DNA of 64,000 nucleotides from Streptomyces sp. R302 (GTDB lineage Bacteria; Actinomycetota; Actinomycetes; Streptomycetales; Streptomycetaceae), in NCBI RefSeq assembly GCF_012927245.1, contig NZ_JABBGE010000012.1:171282-235281 (forward strand), given 5' to 3'. Of this stretch, positions 18,283-27,284 are shown one piece after another (the stretch's first letter is position 1; every line of letters begins with the position of its first letter). The notes under the pieces were generated by a model. The model saw only the letters and a list, made by a program, of their open reading frames with translations, had not been told where the DNA came from and searched no databases. The position numbers and the translations under genes are program-made.

Positions 18283-19370
18283 CGGGCAGTTTCCTCCGCC
18301 CGCGCGCGAGGCGCGGTGATCAGGCCCCGGTACCAGTGGTAGCTGTCCTTGGGCGTTCGGGTAAGCGTGTACTTCGGCCGTGACGGCATCCGCGACGGCA
18401 TCCGCGACGGCATCCGCGACGGCGACGAGGTGGTCGGCCGGGTCGGCGCTCCGGTCCGGGGCGTGAGGCAGGTCGTCGAGGGCGAGGGTGTCGTCCTCGG
18501 TCGAGCCGTCATCGGAGATCCAGACCGGTGGGAGCCGCGGGCAGCGGGTCTCGGGGCGCGGAGGAACTCCGTGAGCGCGGCCGGGACGACGGACCGGCCC
18601 ATGGTGGTGTGCCGGGCGCCGTACGGGGCCGGCTCGCCGACGCCGAGGCCCACGCCGACTGCGGTACGGAGCTCGGAGTCGTCCCCGAGGTGGGGCGCGG
18701 CGGCGGTCACCGGCTTGTGGAAGTCGAGGCCGGGGAGGTCCGGCGGCTCGCCGATCATCTCCGGGTCACCGGGCGACCGCCGGGGGCCGGCGGCGGGCCG
18801 GCCCAGGCATCGGCCCCGTGCGCGGGGCGCCTCTCGGCGTAGCCGACGAAGGCGGAGCGGCGCGGCTCGTCGAGAGTGCAGCGCTCGCCCCGATCCCCGT
18901 GGCGCCCGGCCGCGAGGGCCGCGCACCGCGCGAACGCGTCGACGGTCTCCCGGACGCGCCGGCCACCGCCTGCGGCGCAGCCCCCGGGGGATGACGTCTC
19001 CCAGTCCTGCGGGAGGTCACCGTGGCAGAGCGCGACCGTCGACGCGGCCAGGCCGGTCGAGTGGGCACGTCCGAGCCGTGGCCGCGGCCGCCTTCGTGGT
19101 CGGCGCACGGCCACACGGTGGCGGCTGTGCCGGCGCGGGTACCCGATGCACTTCGGGCACGGGCCCTCGCCGCCCAGGCCCCTGCACGAGGCCGTCACCG
19201 GCCGACCGGTGTGAGGGGCCTCGGAGCAAGCTCCCTCGGTGTGCCCGGCACCGACGCCCTCGGGCGTGAGCGCCCGTGGTGAACCACCTGGTCCCACGGG
19301 AGCGCGGGATCGCGGAACGGCCACCGACGAACGGGGGGCTGGGAAGCAGAACCCACGGGAGAGACACCTC
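18279..19370 (-). pseudogene. Decayed GH1 beta-glucosidase
   Basis: No frame is intact, but GH1 landmarks can be read in order on the minus strand across several frames. HGDLPQDWE corresponds to the usual HWDLPQ. A TVDAFARCAALAAGRHGDRG stretch is followed by CTLDEPRRSAFVGYA, corresponding to TLNEPWCSAFLGYA with the acid/base Glu kept. Further on are TTMGRSVVPAALTEF and finally RTPKDSYHWYRGLI, the GH1 C-terminal signature, before a TGA overlapping the GH31 start. Frameshifts, substitutions (W to R/G) and a threefold 12-bp repeat at 18382-18417 break it. The original start was probably near 19370. Confidence 0.82.
18382..18417. repeat. Three tandem 12-bp units (GACGGCATCCGC)
   Basis: Three identical units inside the GH1 pseudogene, consistent with slippage expansion after loss of selection. 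Confidence 0.85.
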
Positions 19371-19394
19371 ACGAGCTGGGAGAGATCGGTTGGT

Positions 19395-19434
19395 GAAGCG
19401 CTTCGACGCTGCCACCCCCAAGTGGTGATGTCAA
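19395..19434 (-). promoter_or_regulatory. Operator and promoter ahead of the decayed GH1-GH31 operon
   Basis: Minus-strand TTGACA (19429-19434), 24 bp, then GAAGCGCTTC (19395-19404): the same layout as in front of the esterase operon. It is the nearest plausible promoter for the GH31 gene. Confidence 0.72.
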
Positions 19435-19463
19435 TGCTTGGTAAGAAGGACGACTCCCGCGTG

Positions 19464-20990
19464 TCAGCCCTCTTGCTGCGTAAAGGGTTCCTCGCTACGG
19501 CTGCTCGGCCGAGCGAAGCGCTTCGACGAACCGCACATCACGGCGGACCGCGACCCGGCTCTTCCCAGCGTCACGTGCGTCGTCGGCCCGGCCGGGCGGG
19601 AGACCGATGATGTCGAACGCGGACCGGGAGAAGCCGGGTCCTCGAAGATCTCCCCGTTCCCCTCGGCAACCTTCAGGCCGTCGGCGGCGACAGAGAGGGG
19701 GCGACCCGTACCGATGTGCCGAAGGAGGTGGCCGTTCTCGTGCGGTTCCGGGCGGAACGTCTCCTGGACGACCCGGCCTCCGGGCTGGTCGGCGGAGGCC
19801 AGGACAGGGCCGTCCCCGGCGACGGAGAGGCGGCGGCCGTCGGGGGCGCGCGGGGTCGGCACGCCCGGGACGTGCAGGAAGGTTCCGGCAGAGGTCTTCA
19901 GCAGGATCCGGTCCAAGCCCTCCGCGAACCGTACGCCCTCCGCGAACCGCACGCGCTCCGACCCGAACCGCTCGGTCAGGCCCGTCAGCGGCGTGCAGCG
20001 GTGCGGCGGCGTACCGCTGCACCAGTCGAGCTCGCACGCGTCGGCGAGCGGCCCGACCACCGCGAGCCGGATGCCGGGCACGAGCGGCAGCAGGCCACCG
20101 CTGTTCTTGAGCGGCGCGACCGCCTGCCCGGCCGCCTCTTGCGCGAGGGCCCGGTGGTCCGGGGTGTCGCAGGCCGTGGTGAGCGCGGGCGGGTCGTCCT
20201 CCGGGTCGAACTCGCCGAGCCGGAAACGGACCGAGAGCCGGCGGCGGACCGCCGCGTCGACGTCCGGCTCGGTCAGGAGGCCCCGCTGCGGGGCGCCGCG
20301 GACCCGTGCGGTGATCTCCGAACTGTCGGTGCCGTGGTCGGTGCAGCTGTCGACGCCGGCCGGCAACGCGGCGGCCGTCGCCTCCTCGTGGGTCTCGAAG
20401 CAGTGCTCGGAGTCGACCAGGGTGGAGGGCGCGCCCGCGTCCGAGCGGACGAGCGGCTCCTCGTCGGTCCGGGTGCGCAGATGCTCGCGCAGAGAGGGCG
20501 GGACGTGGTTCGGGCGGCCGTTGACCAGGTTGTACGCCGGCATCATCCCGGCCGTGGCGCCCGCCTCGACCGTCTCGCGGAAGGCCCGCAGGCCGTACTC
20601 GTGCGGGACGCGCGGGTGGACCGAGGAGGACGTGACGTCGCGGCCCGTCGCGTCGGCGTGGGTCGGCCAGTGCTTCAGGACGGGCGCGGTGCGCCGGTAC
20701 GCCGGGTGCTCGCCCCGCAGGCCGCGCGTGGAGGCGGTGGCGATGGCCGAGGTGGGCTTCGGGTCCTCCGAGTAGCCCTCCTCGTTGCGGCCCCACAGCG
20801 GGTGGCGCGGCGGGTTCACGGTCGGGGCCCGGACGTTCAGGCCCACGCGGTCGTCGCGGGCGCGCATCGCGCGGACCTCCTTGGGCACCGCCTCGCCGAC
20901 CCGTCGTACGAGACCCGCGTTCCAGGTCGCGCCCAGGCCCGCCGCCTGCGGGAAGACGGTGGCCGGCCCTTGAGGGGGAGCGGCAGGCGC
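19464..20990 (-). pseudogene. Truncated, decayed GH3 beta-glucosidase copy
   Basis: A reading frame stays open but is clearly a broken paralogue of the GH3 enzyme at 40730-43600. Shared blocks include TVFPQA-GLGATW, WGRNEEGYSEDP, AYNLVNGRP, VRRRLSVRFRLGEFDP and VVGPLAD. About the first 85 residues are missing, the catalytic region is altered (LVRSDAGAPSTLVD for FVVSDAEAPSNLVD), and everything after the middle of the C-terminal domain is lost. An 18-bp unit is duplicated at 19921-19956. The frame remains open probably because GC-rich DNA has few stops. The operator at 20995 now directly abuts the truncated 5' end. Confidence 0.83.
19515..19524. promoter_or_regulatory. LacI operator copy
   Basis: Exact GAAGCGCTTC, 120 bp from the 19395 copy, within the 3' remains of the GH3 pseudogene. 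It could be the outer partner of the 19395 operator. Confidence 0.65.
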
Positions 20991-20994
20991 TCGT

Positions 20995-21035
20995 GAAGCG
21001 CTTCGATGCTCATCAGTCCGCAGGGCAGGTGTCAA
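20995..21035 (-). promoter_or_regulatory. Operator and promoter of the GH3 pseudogene
   Basis: Minus-strand TTGACA (21030-21035), 25 bp, then GAAGCGCTTC (20995-21004). It may also act as the partner of the 21163 operator across the divergent intergenic region. Confidence 0.7.
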
Positions 21036-21138
21036 GAGAGCGGGGTCATCGCATGCAAGAGGGCCTACAGGAAGGGCCCGGAGTCGCCTTCTGCCCCTCG
21101 GAGGAATCTTGGAAGCGACTCTTGTGCGCCCCTGGGTG

Positions 21139-21174
21139 TTGACTTAACCTCGCTGCAACATCGAAGCGCTTCGA
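21139..21174 (+). promoter_or_regulatory. Promoter and operator of the transport-GH74-GH42-GH12 operon
   Basis: TTGACT (21139-21144) lies 18 bp before GAAGCGCTTC (21163-21172). The palindrome is extended here to 14 bp (TCGAAGCGCTTCGA, 21161-21174). The operator would cover the -10 region. It lies about 120 bp before the lipoprotein gene. Confidence 0.75.
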
Positions 21175-21291
21175 CTAGGCATTGCGCCGCAGTGGTCGAA
21201 TGTCCGCTTTCAGCTCAGCCAGTTCCCGTCACGACACCGCAGCCGACGGCCCACCGCCGGGTGTCCAGGTGCGCCACGAAGGGTTGACGCA

Positions 21292-22968
21292 ATGACGCCG
21301 AATGCCGCCTCCTCCGGACTGAGTCGGAGAAGCTTCCTCGCCTCCACGGCGGTCGCCACCGCAGCGGTGGCCGGGGGGATGCCGCTCCTCGCCGCCTGCA
21401 GCGATACGGGGAGCGGCGGGTCGCGAGAGGGCGCCACGTCGGGCAAGGCCGCGGACAAGCTGCTCCCGGCCTATGTCGCCAGCACGGTCGCCGAGCCTGA
21501 CATTCCGGCGAAGAACGGCTCGTCGGCCGGGTACACCGGCAAGGTCGATCTCGCGGCCCTCGCCACCTCGGTCCCGACGAGGCTCGGCACCGGCGCTCCC
21601 CTGGAGATCATGGCCCCGCTCTGGGGCACCCCGCCGAAGCCCGGGTGCCCGTACTACACGGCGCTCGACGCCGCGGCGGGCACCAAGATCACCTGGCAGA
21701 ACCAGGACGGCAACACCTACGGCGAGAAGCTCGGTGCCGTTCTCGCCTCCAGCTCCATACCCGACATGGTGGTCGTGCCGAGCTGGGAACTGGTCGGCAA
21801 GATCTCGACCGCCGTCACCGCGAAGTTCATGGACCTCGGCCCCTACCTGGCGGGCGACAAGGTCAAGAAGTACCCGAACCTGGCCGCGATCCCGACCGAC
21901 TCCTGGCGCATGAGCATCTTCGGCGGCGCGCTGCGCGGCATCCCGATGCCCGCCGCCGCCGTGCCCAACATCGTGCCCTTCTACCGCAAGGACGTCTTCG
22001 ACAAGAAGGGCTACACGGTTCCCACGTCGCCCGACGAGTTCCTCGCCTGGGCCAAGGAGGCCACCAGCGCCAAGGCCAGGGTGTGGGCCTGCGGTGACAT
22101 GAGGTGGTCGGCGGCGGGCATCTTCGGTGTCCGCCCCGCCGGGTCGCTCGGCTGGAACATCGGGGACGACGGCAAGCTGACGTACCGCATCGAGCACCCT
22201 GAGTACCTCGAACATCTGGAGTGGGTCCGCAAGCTGTTCGCCGCGGGCGTCGTCCATCCCGACGACAAGGCGAACACGGGCGACCCGAGCCAGCGGTTCA
22301 CCGCCGGACAGGTCCTGGTCTACAACAACGACATGTCCTCCTGGTACGGCAAGACCGCCGAACAGGCCAGGTCCAACCCGGACTTCGAGATCGCCGGCAT
22401 GGACTACTTCGGCGCCGACGGCGGCAGCCCGACGCTGTACGCCGGCCAGCCCGCCGGCATCTGGTCGATGATCCGCAAGGACGCCTCGAAGGAGACCGTC
22501 GAGAACGCGCTGGCCGCCGCCAACTTCGCGGCCGCGCCCTACGGCACCAAGGAGCGGATGTTCGTCGACTACGGCGTCGAGGGCACCCACTACACGGTCG
22601 AGAACGGCGCCCCGGTGAAGAACGACCGGGGCATCCAGGAGGTGAACAACGCCTGGGTGCTGCTCGCGGCCCCGGCCCCCTACACCGCCCACCCCGACCT
22701 CCCCGACATCACCCGCATGCAGGTCGAGTGGCAGCAGCGGCAGGGCGCCTTCGTCAAGAAGACGTCCACCTACGGCATGAACATCGTCGAGCCGACCCGG
22801 TACGCCACCCTCTCCAGCCAGTTCGAGCAGCTGGAGATCGACTTCGTGCGCGGCAACAAGAAGCTCTCCGACATCCAGCAGGCCATCTCCACCTGGAAGT
22901 CCTCCGGCGGCGACAAGCTGCGCGACTGGTACAAGGAGCTCCTCGACAAGAACGGCAGCGGCAACTGA
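21292..22968 (+). CDS. ABC sugar-binding lipoprotein (putative xyloglucan oligosaccharide receptor)
   Basis: A 558-aa extracellular solute-binding lipoprotein. The N-terminus combines a twin-arginine motif (SRRSF) with a lipobox ending LLAAC; the Cys would be lipidated. The length and the fold-defining segments (large two-lobed CUT1 type, LplA/YtcQ-like) suit recognition of long oligosaccharides. The start ATG follows GAAGGG. It heads an operon with two permeases, GH74, GH42 and GH12, so xyloglucan oligosaccharides are the inferred ligand. No ATPase gene is present in the operon; Streptomyces CUT1 systems typically share the MsiK ATPase encoded elsewhere. Confidence 0.88.
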   Translation: MTPNAASSGLSRRSFLASTAVATAAVAGGMPLLAACSDTGSGGSREGATSGKAADKLLPAYVASTVAEPDIPAKNGSSAGYTGKVDLAALATSVPTRLGTGAPLEIMAPLWGTPPKPGCPYYTALDAAAGTKITWQNQDGNTYGEKLGAVLASSSIPDMVVVPSWELVGKISTAVTAKFMDLGPYLAGDKVKKYPNLAAIPTDSWRMSIFGGALRGIPMPAAAVPNIVPFYRKDVFDKKGYTVPTSPDEFLAWAKEATSAKARVWACGDMRWSAAGIFGVRPAGSLGWNIGDDGKLTYRIEHPEYLEHLEWVRKLFAAGVVHPDDKANTGDPSQRFTAGQVLVYNNDMSSWYGKTAEQARSNPDFEIAGMDYFGADGGSPTLYAGQPAGIWSMIRKDASKETVENALAAANFAAAPYGTKERMFVDYGVEGTHYTVENGAPVKNDRGIQEVNNAWVLLAAPAPYTAHPDLPDITRMQVEWQQRQGAFVKKTSTYGMNIVEPTRYATLSSQFEQLEIDFVRGNKKLSDIQQAISTWKSSGGDKLRDWYKELLDKNGSGN

Positions 22969-24020
22969 TGTCCGTCACGGCCGGGAGCAGGGCCGGCGGG
23001 ACGCGTCCCCCGGCGGCCGCCGAAGAGCCGGTGGCGGCGGTCGCCGAGGCCACCGTGAAGGAGAGCGCGCCGCGCGGGGCCGCCAAGCCCGGCAAGGTCC
23101 CGTTCCGGGTCCGGTGGCGCCGCGACCGCGCGCTCATCCTGATGACCCTGCCCGTCATCGCCCTGCTCCTGCTCTTCAACTACGTCCCGCTGCTCGGCAA
23201 CGTCGTCGCCTTCCAGGAGTACGACCCGTACGTCTCGAGCAACGGCATCACGGCGATCTTCCACAGCCCCTGGGTGGGCGTGGAGCAGTTCTCGCGGATG
23301 CTCGACGACCCGCTGTTCTGGAGCGCCGCGAAGAACACCATCGTCCTGTTCGTGCTCCAACTGGTGCTGTTCTTCCCCGTCCCCATCGCCCTCGCGCTGG
23401 TCATCAACAGCGTGATCCGGCCCCGGGTGCGGGCCGTGGCGCAGGCGATCATGTACCTGCCGCACTTCTTCTCGTGGGTGCTCGTCGTCACCGTGTTCCA
23501 GCAGATCCTCGGCGGCGCGGGCATCATCGCGCAGACCCTGGAGAAGCACGGGTGGAGCGGCTTCGACCTGATGACCGACGCGGACCTCTTCAAGTACCTG
23601 GTCACCGCGCAGGCCGTGTGGAAGGACGCCGGCTGGGGGATCATCGTCTTCCTCGCGGCGCTCTCCGCCGTCAGCACCGACCTGTACGAGGCCGCGGCCA
23701 TGGACGGCGCGGGGCGCTGGCGACGCATGTGGCACGTCACGCTGCCCGCGCTGCGCCCGGTGATCGCCCTGCTCCTCGTCCTCAGGGTGGGCGACGCGCT
23801 GAGCGTCGGATTCGAGCAGTTCCTGCTCCAGCGGTACGCGGTCGGCGCGGGGGCCAGCGAGGTCCTCGACACCTACGTGTGGAACATGGGCATCCAGAAC
23901 GGCGACTTCAGCTACGCGGCCGCGGTCGGCCTGGCCAAGGGACTCATCGGAGTCTGTCTCGTCCTGGGCGCGAACAAGTTCGCGCACCTGCTGGGCGAGC
24001 AGGGGGTGTACAAGAAGTGA
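22968..24020 (+). CDS. ABC sugar permease 1 (LplB/YteP type)
   Basis: A 350-aa inner-membrane permease with a cytoplasmic Ala/Pro-rich N-terminal extension of about 45 residues, six predicted helices and the EAA loop EAAAMDGAGRWRRMWHVTLP that docks the ATPase. The start overlaps the lipoprotein stop (TGATG), so the pair is translationally coupled. With the next gene it forms the heterodimeric channel for imported oligosaccharides. Confidence 0.92.
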   Translation: MSVTAGSRAGGTRPPAAAEEPVAAVAEATVKESAPRGAAKPGKVPFRVRWRRDRALILMTLPVIALLLLFNYVPLLGNVVAFQEYDPYVSSNGITAIFHSPWVGVEQFSRMLDDPLFWSAAKNTIVLFVLQLVLFFPVPIALALVINSVIRPRVRAVAQAIMYLPHFFSWVLVVTVFQQILGGAGIIAQTLEKHGWSGFDLMTDADLFKYLVTAQAVWKDAGWGIIVFLAALSAVSTDLYEAAAMDGAGRWRRMWHVTLPALRPVIALLLVLRVGDALSVGFEQFLLQRYAVGAGASEVLDTYVWNMGIQNGDFSYAAAVGLAKGLIGVCLVLGANKFAHLLGEQGVYKK

Positions 24021-24943
24021 GCCTCAACACGCAGCTCATCCGCAGCCTCAGGGCTCCCGCCCGCCCCGTGTGGGAGGAGCCGCCGAGCAAGGCGGGACTC
24101 GCCGCCAAGGGCGGTTTCCTCGCGCTCTGCTGTCTGGGAGTGCTCGGCCCGCTGTGGATCGTGATCGTCACCAGCCTCTCCCCGAAGCCCGTGATCGACC
24201 AGGCCGGCGGCCTCGTCGTGATCCCGCAGGGCATCACCTTCATCAACTACACGGAACTCCTCAGCGGGGGCCAGGTCAGCCGGGCGATCATGGTCTCGGT
24301 CGGTGTCACGCTCTTCGGCACGCTGTTCTCGATGACGGTGTCGGTGCTCGCGGCCTACGGCCTGTCGCGGCCGGGGAGTCTGGGCCACCGGTTCTTCCTG
24401 ATGGCCATCATGGCGACCATGTTCTTCGGGGCCGGCCTCATTCCGACGTACCTCCTGGTGCAGTCGCTGGGCCTCACCGACACCTATCTGTCACTGATCC
24501 TGCCGAGTGCCGTCAGCGTCTTCAACATCCTCGTGCTGCGGGCCTTCTTCATGGGGATCTCACCCGAACTCACCGAGTCCGCCCGCATCGACGGGGCCGG
24601 CGAGATGCGCATCCTGCTCACCATCATCGTGCCGCTGTCGCGCGCGGTGCTCGCCGTCATCTCGCTGTTCTACGCGGTCGGGTACTGGAGCGCCTGGTTC
24701 AACGCGTCCATCTACCTCAGCGACCAGCAGATGATGCCGCTGCAGAACGTGCTCATCCAGCTGGTCCAGAAGAACACCGAGGCGCCGACCGGCCTCCAGC
24801 AGGCGGTCCGCACCGGCCAACTCTCCTCCCTGGGGCTGCAGATGGCCGTCATGGTCCTCGCGCTGATCCCGGTCGCGGTGGCCTCCCCGTTCGTCCAGCG
24901 CCACTTCAAGAAGGGCATGCTCACGGGAGCCGTCAAGGGCTGA
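24017..24943 (+). CDS. ABC sugar permease 2 (LplC/YtcP type)
   Basis: A 308-aa permease beginning at GTG 24017, which overlaps the preceding stop (GTGA). It has six hydrophobic segments and an EAA-like loop ESARIDGAGEMRILLTIIVP, with the C-terminal FKKGMLTGAVKG characteristic of this permease class. Partner of the upstream permease. Confidence 0.92.
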   Translation: MSLNTQLIRSLRAPARPVWEEPPSKAGLAAKGGFLALCCLGVLGPLWIVIVTSLSPKPVIDQAGGLVVIPQGITFINYTELLSGGQVSRAIMVSVGVTLFGTLFSMTVSVLAAYGLSRPGSLGHRFFLMAIMATMFFGAGLIPTYLLVQSLGLTDTYLSLILPSAVSVFNILVLRAFFMGISPELTESARIDGAGEMRILLTIIVPLSRAVLAVISLFYAVGYWSAWFNASIYLSDQQMMPLQNVLIQLVQKNTEAPTGLQQAVRTGQLSSLGLQMAVMVLALIPVAVASPFVQRHFKKGMLTGAVKG

Positions 24944-25046
24944 CGCCCTCTGGTCGCGCCCACGCGGCGGAGCCGCGCGCGTCGACACGGCCCCGCGCCC
25001 TGATCCCCGCTCGATCCCCCCTTCCGTCTCAGGACCGAGGTATGTC

Positions 25047-27284
25047 ATGAGCACGTTCCACCTCAGCAGGCGCTCCGTTCTCGCCGGCTCCGCCGCCGCG
25101 GCCGCGGTCGTCTCCCTGCCCGCGCTCTCGGGGCAGGCGCGGGCCGCCGCCCCCTCGGCCGCCGCCCCCTCGGCCGTCGCCGAGACCGGCTACCGGTGGC
25201 GCGGCGTCGCCATGGGCGGCACCGGCTTCATCAGCGGGGTGCTGTTCCACCCTTCGGTACGAGGGCTCGCCTACGCCAGGACCGACATCGGGGGCGCCTA
25301 CCGCTGGGACGACCGCACCGACCGCTGGATCCCGCTGACCGACCACCTCGGCTGGGACGACTGGAACCTCCTCGGCGTCGAGGCCATGGCCGTCGACCCG
25401 ACCCACCGGAACAGGCTGTACCTGGCCCTCGGCACGTACACGCAGCCCTGGGCCGGCAACGGAGCCGTACTGCGGTCCGAGGACCGGGGCGCCACCTGGA
25501 AGCGCACGGACCTCACCGTGAAGCTCGGAGCCAACGAGGACGGGCGCGGTTGCGGCGAACGGCTCCTGGTCGACCCGCGGAACTGCGACACGCTGTGGCT
25601 CGGCACCCGCCACGACGGACTGCTCAAGTCGACGGACCGAGGCGCCACCTGGCGGCCCGCGGCCTTCCCCGCCACCCCGAGCGCCACCGGTCAGGGCATC
25701 ACCCTCCTGGTCGCCGCGGGCCGTACCGTCTACGCCGGCTGGGGCGACTCCGACGGCACCGCCGGCAGCCCCCACCTGTACCGCACGTCCGACGGAAGGA
25801 CCTGGGAGCCCGTTCCCGGGCAGCCGACCGGCACCGCCGCCAGGGTGCCGATCCGCGCCGCGTACGACCGCCTCACCCGCGAGCTGTACGTGACGTACGC
25901 CGACGCCCCCGGCCCCAACGGCCAGTCCGACGGCAGCGTGCACAAGCTGCGGACGACGAACGGGACGTGGACCGAGGTCACCCCCGTGAAGCCCGGCGGG
26001 GTGACGGGCGACGGCGGGACCGACGCCTTCGGCTACGGCGGCGTCGCCGTCGACGCCCGTCGGCCGGGGACGCTCGTCGTGTCCACCAACAACCGCTGGT
26101 CCGAGATCGACACCGTCTTCCGATCCACCGACGGCGGCCGCACCTGGACGTCCCTGAAGGACGAGGCCGTCCTCGACGTCTCCGAGACCCCCTACCTCAA
26201 GTGGGGTGGCGACGAGGCCAAGTTCGGCTGGTGGATCCAGGCCCTCGGCCTCGACCCGTTCGACTCCCGCCACGTCGTCTACGGCACCGGCGCGACCCTG
26301 TACGGCACGCGCGACCTCAGGCGCTGGGCACCGCAGATCCGCGGCCTGGAGGAGACCGCGATCCTTCACCTGATCTCGCCGCCGGTCGGAGAGGCGCATC
26401 TGATCAGCGGAAACGGCGACATCGGCGTGATGTACCACGAGTCGCTCACCGCATCCCCCTCGCGCGGCATGGCGTCGAACCCCGTGTTCGGTTCGACGAC
26501 GGGACTCGCCCAGGCCGCGGCCCGACCCTCGTACGTCGTCCGCACCGGCTGGAGCGGGAGCGCCAACGGCGCCTGGTCGGACGACGGCGGAAAGACCTGG
26601 TCGCCCTTCGCGTCACAGCCGGCCGCCGCCAAGGACGCGCCCGGCCCGATCGTCACCAACGCCGACGGCAGTGTGCTGCTGTGGTCCCCCGGGGCCTCGA
26701 ACGGCACCGTCCCCCCGGCGTACCGCTCGACGGACAACGGCGCCACCTGGTCCGAGGCCACCTCCGTCCCGAAGGGCGCCGTCCTGGTCGCCGACCCCGT
26801 GGACCGGACGCTCTTCTACGCCTACGACACGACCGCCGGCACGGTCCACGCCAGCACCGACAGCGGCCTGACGTTCACCACCACGGCCACCGGCCTGCCC
26901 TCGGGCGACGCGCAGTTCCAGCTGATCGCGGCACCGGGGCGCTCCGGTGATCTGTGGCTCAGCGCGAAGGAGGCCGGGCTGTACCGCTCCACCGACGGCG
27001 GCGCCACCTTCACCAGGGTCGGCAGCTGCCGGTCCTCGCACACCCTGGGCTTCGGCAAGGCCGCCCCGGGCGCCACCTACCCGGCGATCTACATGGTCGG
27101 GGCGACGGAGGGCCCCAACGCCGTCCACCGCTCCGACGACGAGGCGAGGAGCTGGGTGCGGATCAACGACGACCAGCACCAGTGGGGCTGGATCGGCCGG
27201 GTGGTCACCGGCGATCCCCGCGTCTACGGCCGGGTCTACCTCGGCACCAACGGGCGCGGCGTGCAGTACGGGGAGCCCGTCTGA
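25047..27284 (+). CDS. Secreted GH74 xyloglucanase
   Basis: A 745-aa exported enzyme. A twin-arginine signal (SRRSVLAG, cut after ARA) leads into a two-domain seven-bladed propeller rich in BNR/Asp-box repeats (S-DGG-TW). One catalytic Asp is in ARTDIGGAYRW (about residue 80); the second is expected in the NGDIGVMYHE segment, which matches the GDIGG-type motif. GH74 enzymes cut the beta-1,4-glucan backbone of xyloglucan, endo or exo. This is the clearest substrate marker of the locus. It lies 103 bp after the permease genes on the same strand and is coupled by TGATG to GH42. There is no CBM, unlike the CBM13 enzymes to the left. Confidence 0.93.
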   Translation: MSTFHLSRRSVLAGSAAAAAVVSLPALSGQARAAAPSAAAPSAVAETGYRWRGVAMGGTGFISGVLFHPSVRGLAYARTDIGGAYRWDDRTDRWIPLTDHLGWDDWNLLGVEAMAVDPTHRNRLYLALGTYTQPWAGNGAVLRSEDRGATWKRTDLTVKLGANEDGRGCGERLLVDPRNCDTLWLGTRHDGLLKSTDRGATWRPAAFPATPSATGQGITLLVAAGRTVYAGWGDSDGTAGSPHLYRTSDGRTWEPVPGQPTGTAARVPIRAAYDRLTRELYVTYADAPGPNGQSDGSVHKLRTTNGTWTEVTPVKPGGVTGDGGTDAFGYGGVAVDARRPGTLVVSTNNRWSEIDTVFRSTDGGRTWTSLKDEAVLDVSETPYLKWGGDEAKFGWWIQALGLDPFDSRHVVYGTGATLYGTRDLRRWAPQIRGLEETAILHLISPPVGEAHLISGNGDIGVMYHESLTASPSRGMASNPVFGSTTGLAQAAARPSYVVRTGWSGSANGAWSDDGGKTWSPFASQPAAAKDAPGPIVTNADGSVLLWSPGASNGTVPPAYRSTDNGATWSEATSVPKGAVLVADPVDRTLFYAYDTTAGTVHASTDSGLTFTTTATGLPSGDAQFQLIAAPGRSGDLWLSAKEAGLYRSTDGGATFTRVGSCRSSHTLGFGKAAPGATYPAIYMVGATEGPNAVHRSDDEARSWVRINDDQHQWGWIGRVVTGDPRVYGRVYLGTNGRGVQYGEPV

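Noticed and set aside
18283..19372. Intact small genes in the GH1 region on either strand
   Set aside because: Open frames there are Arg/Pro-rich; the only meaningful similarity is to GH1 pieces spread over frames on the minus strand.
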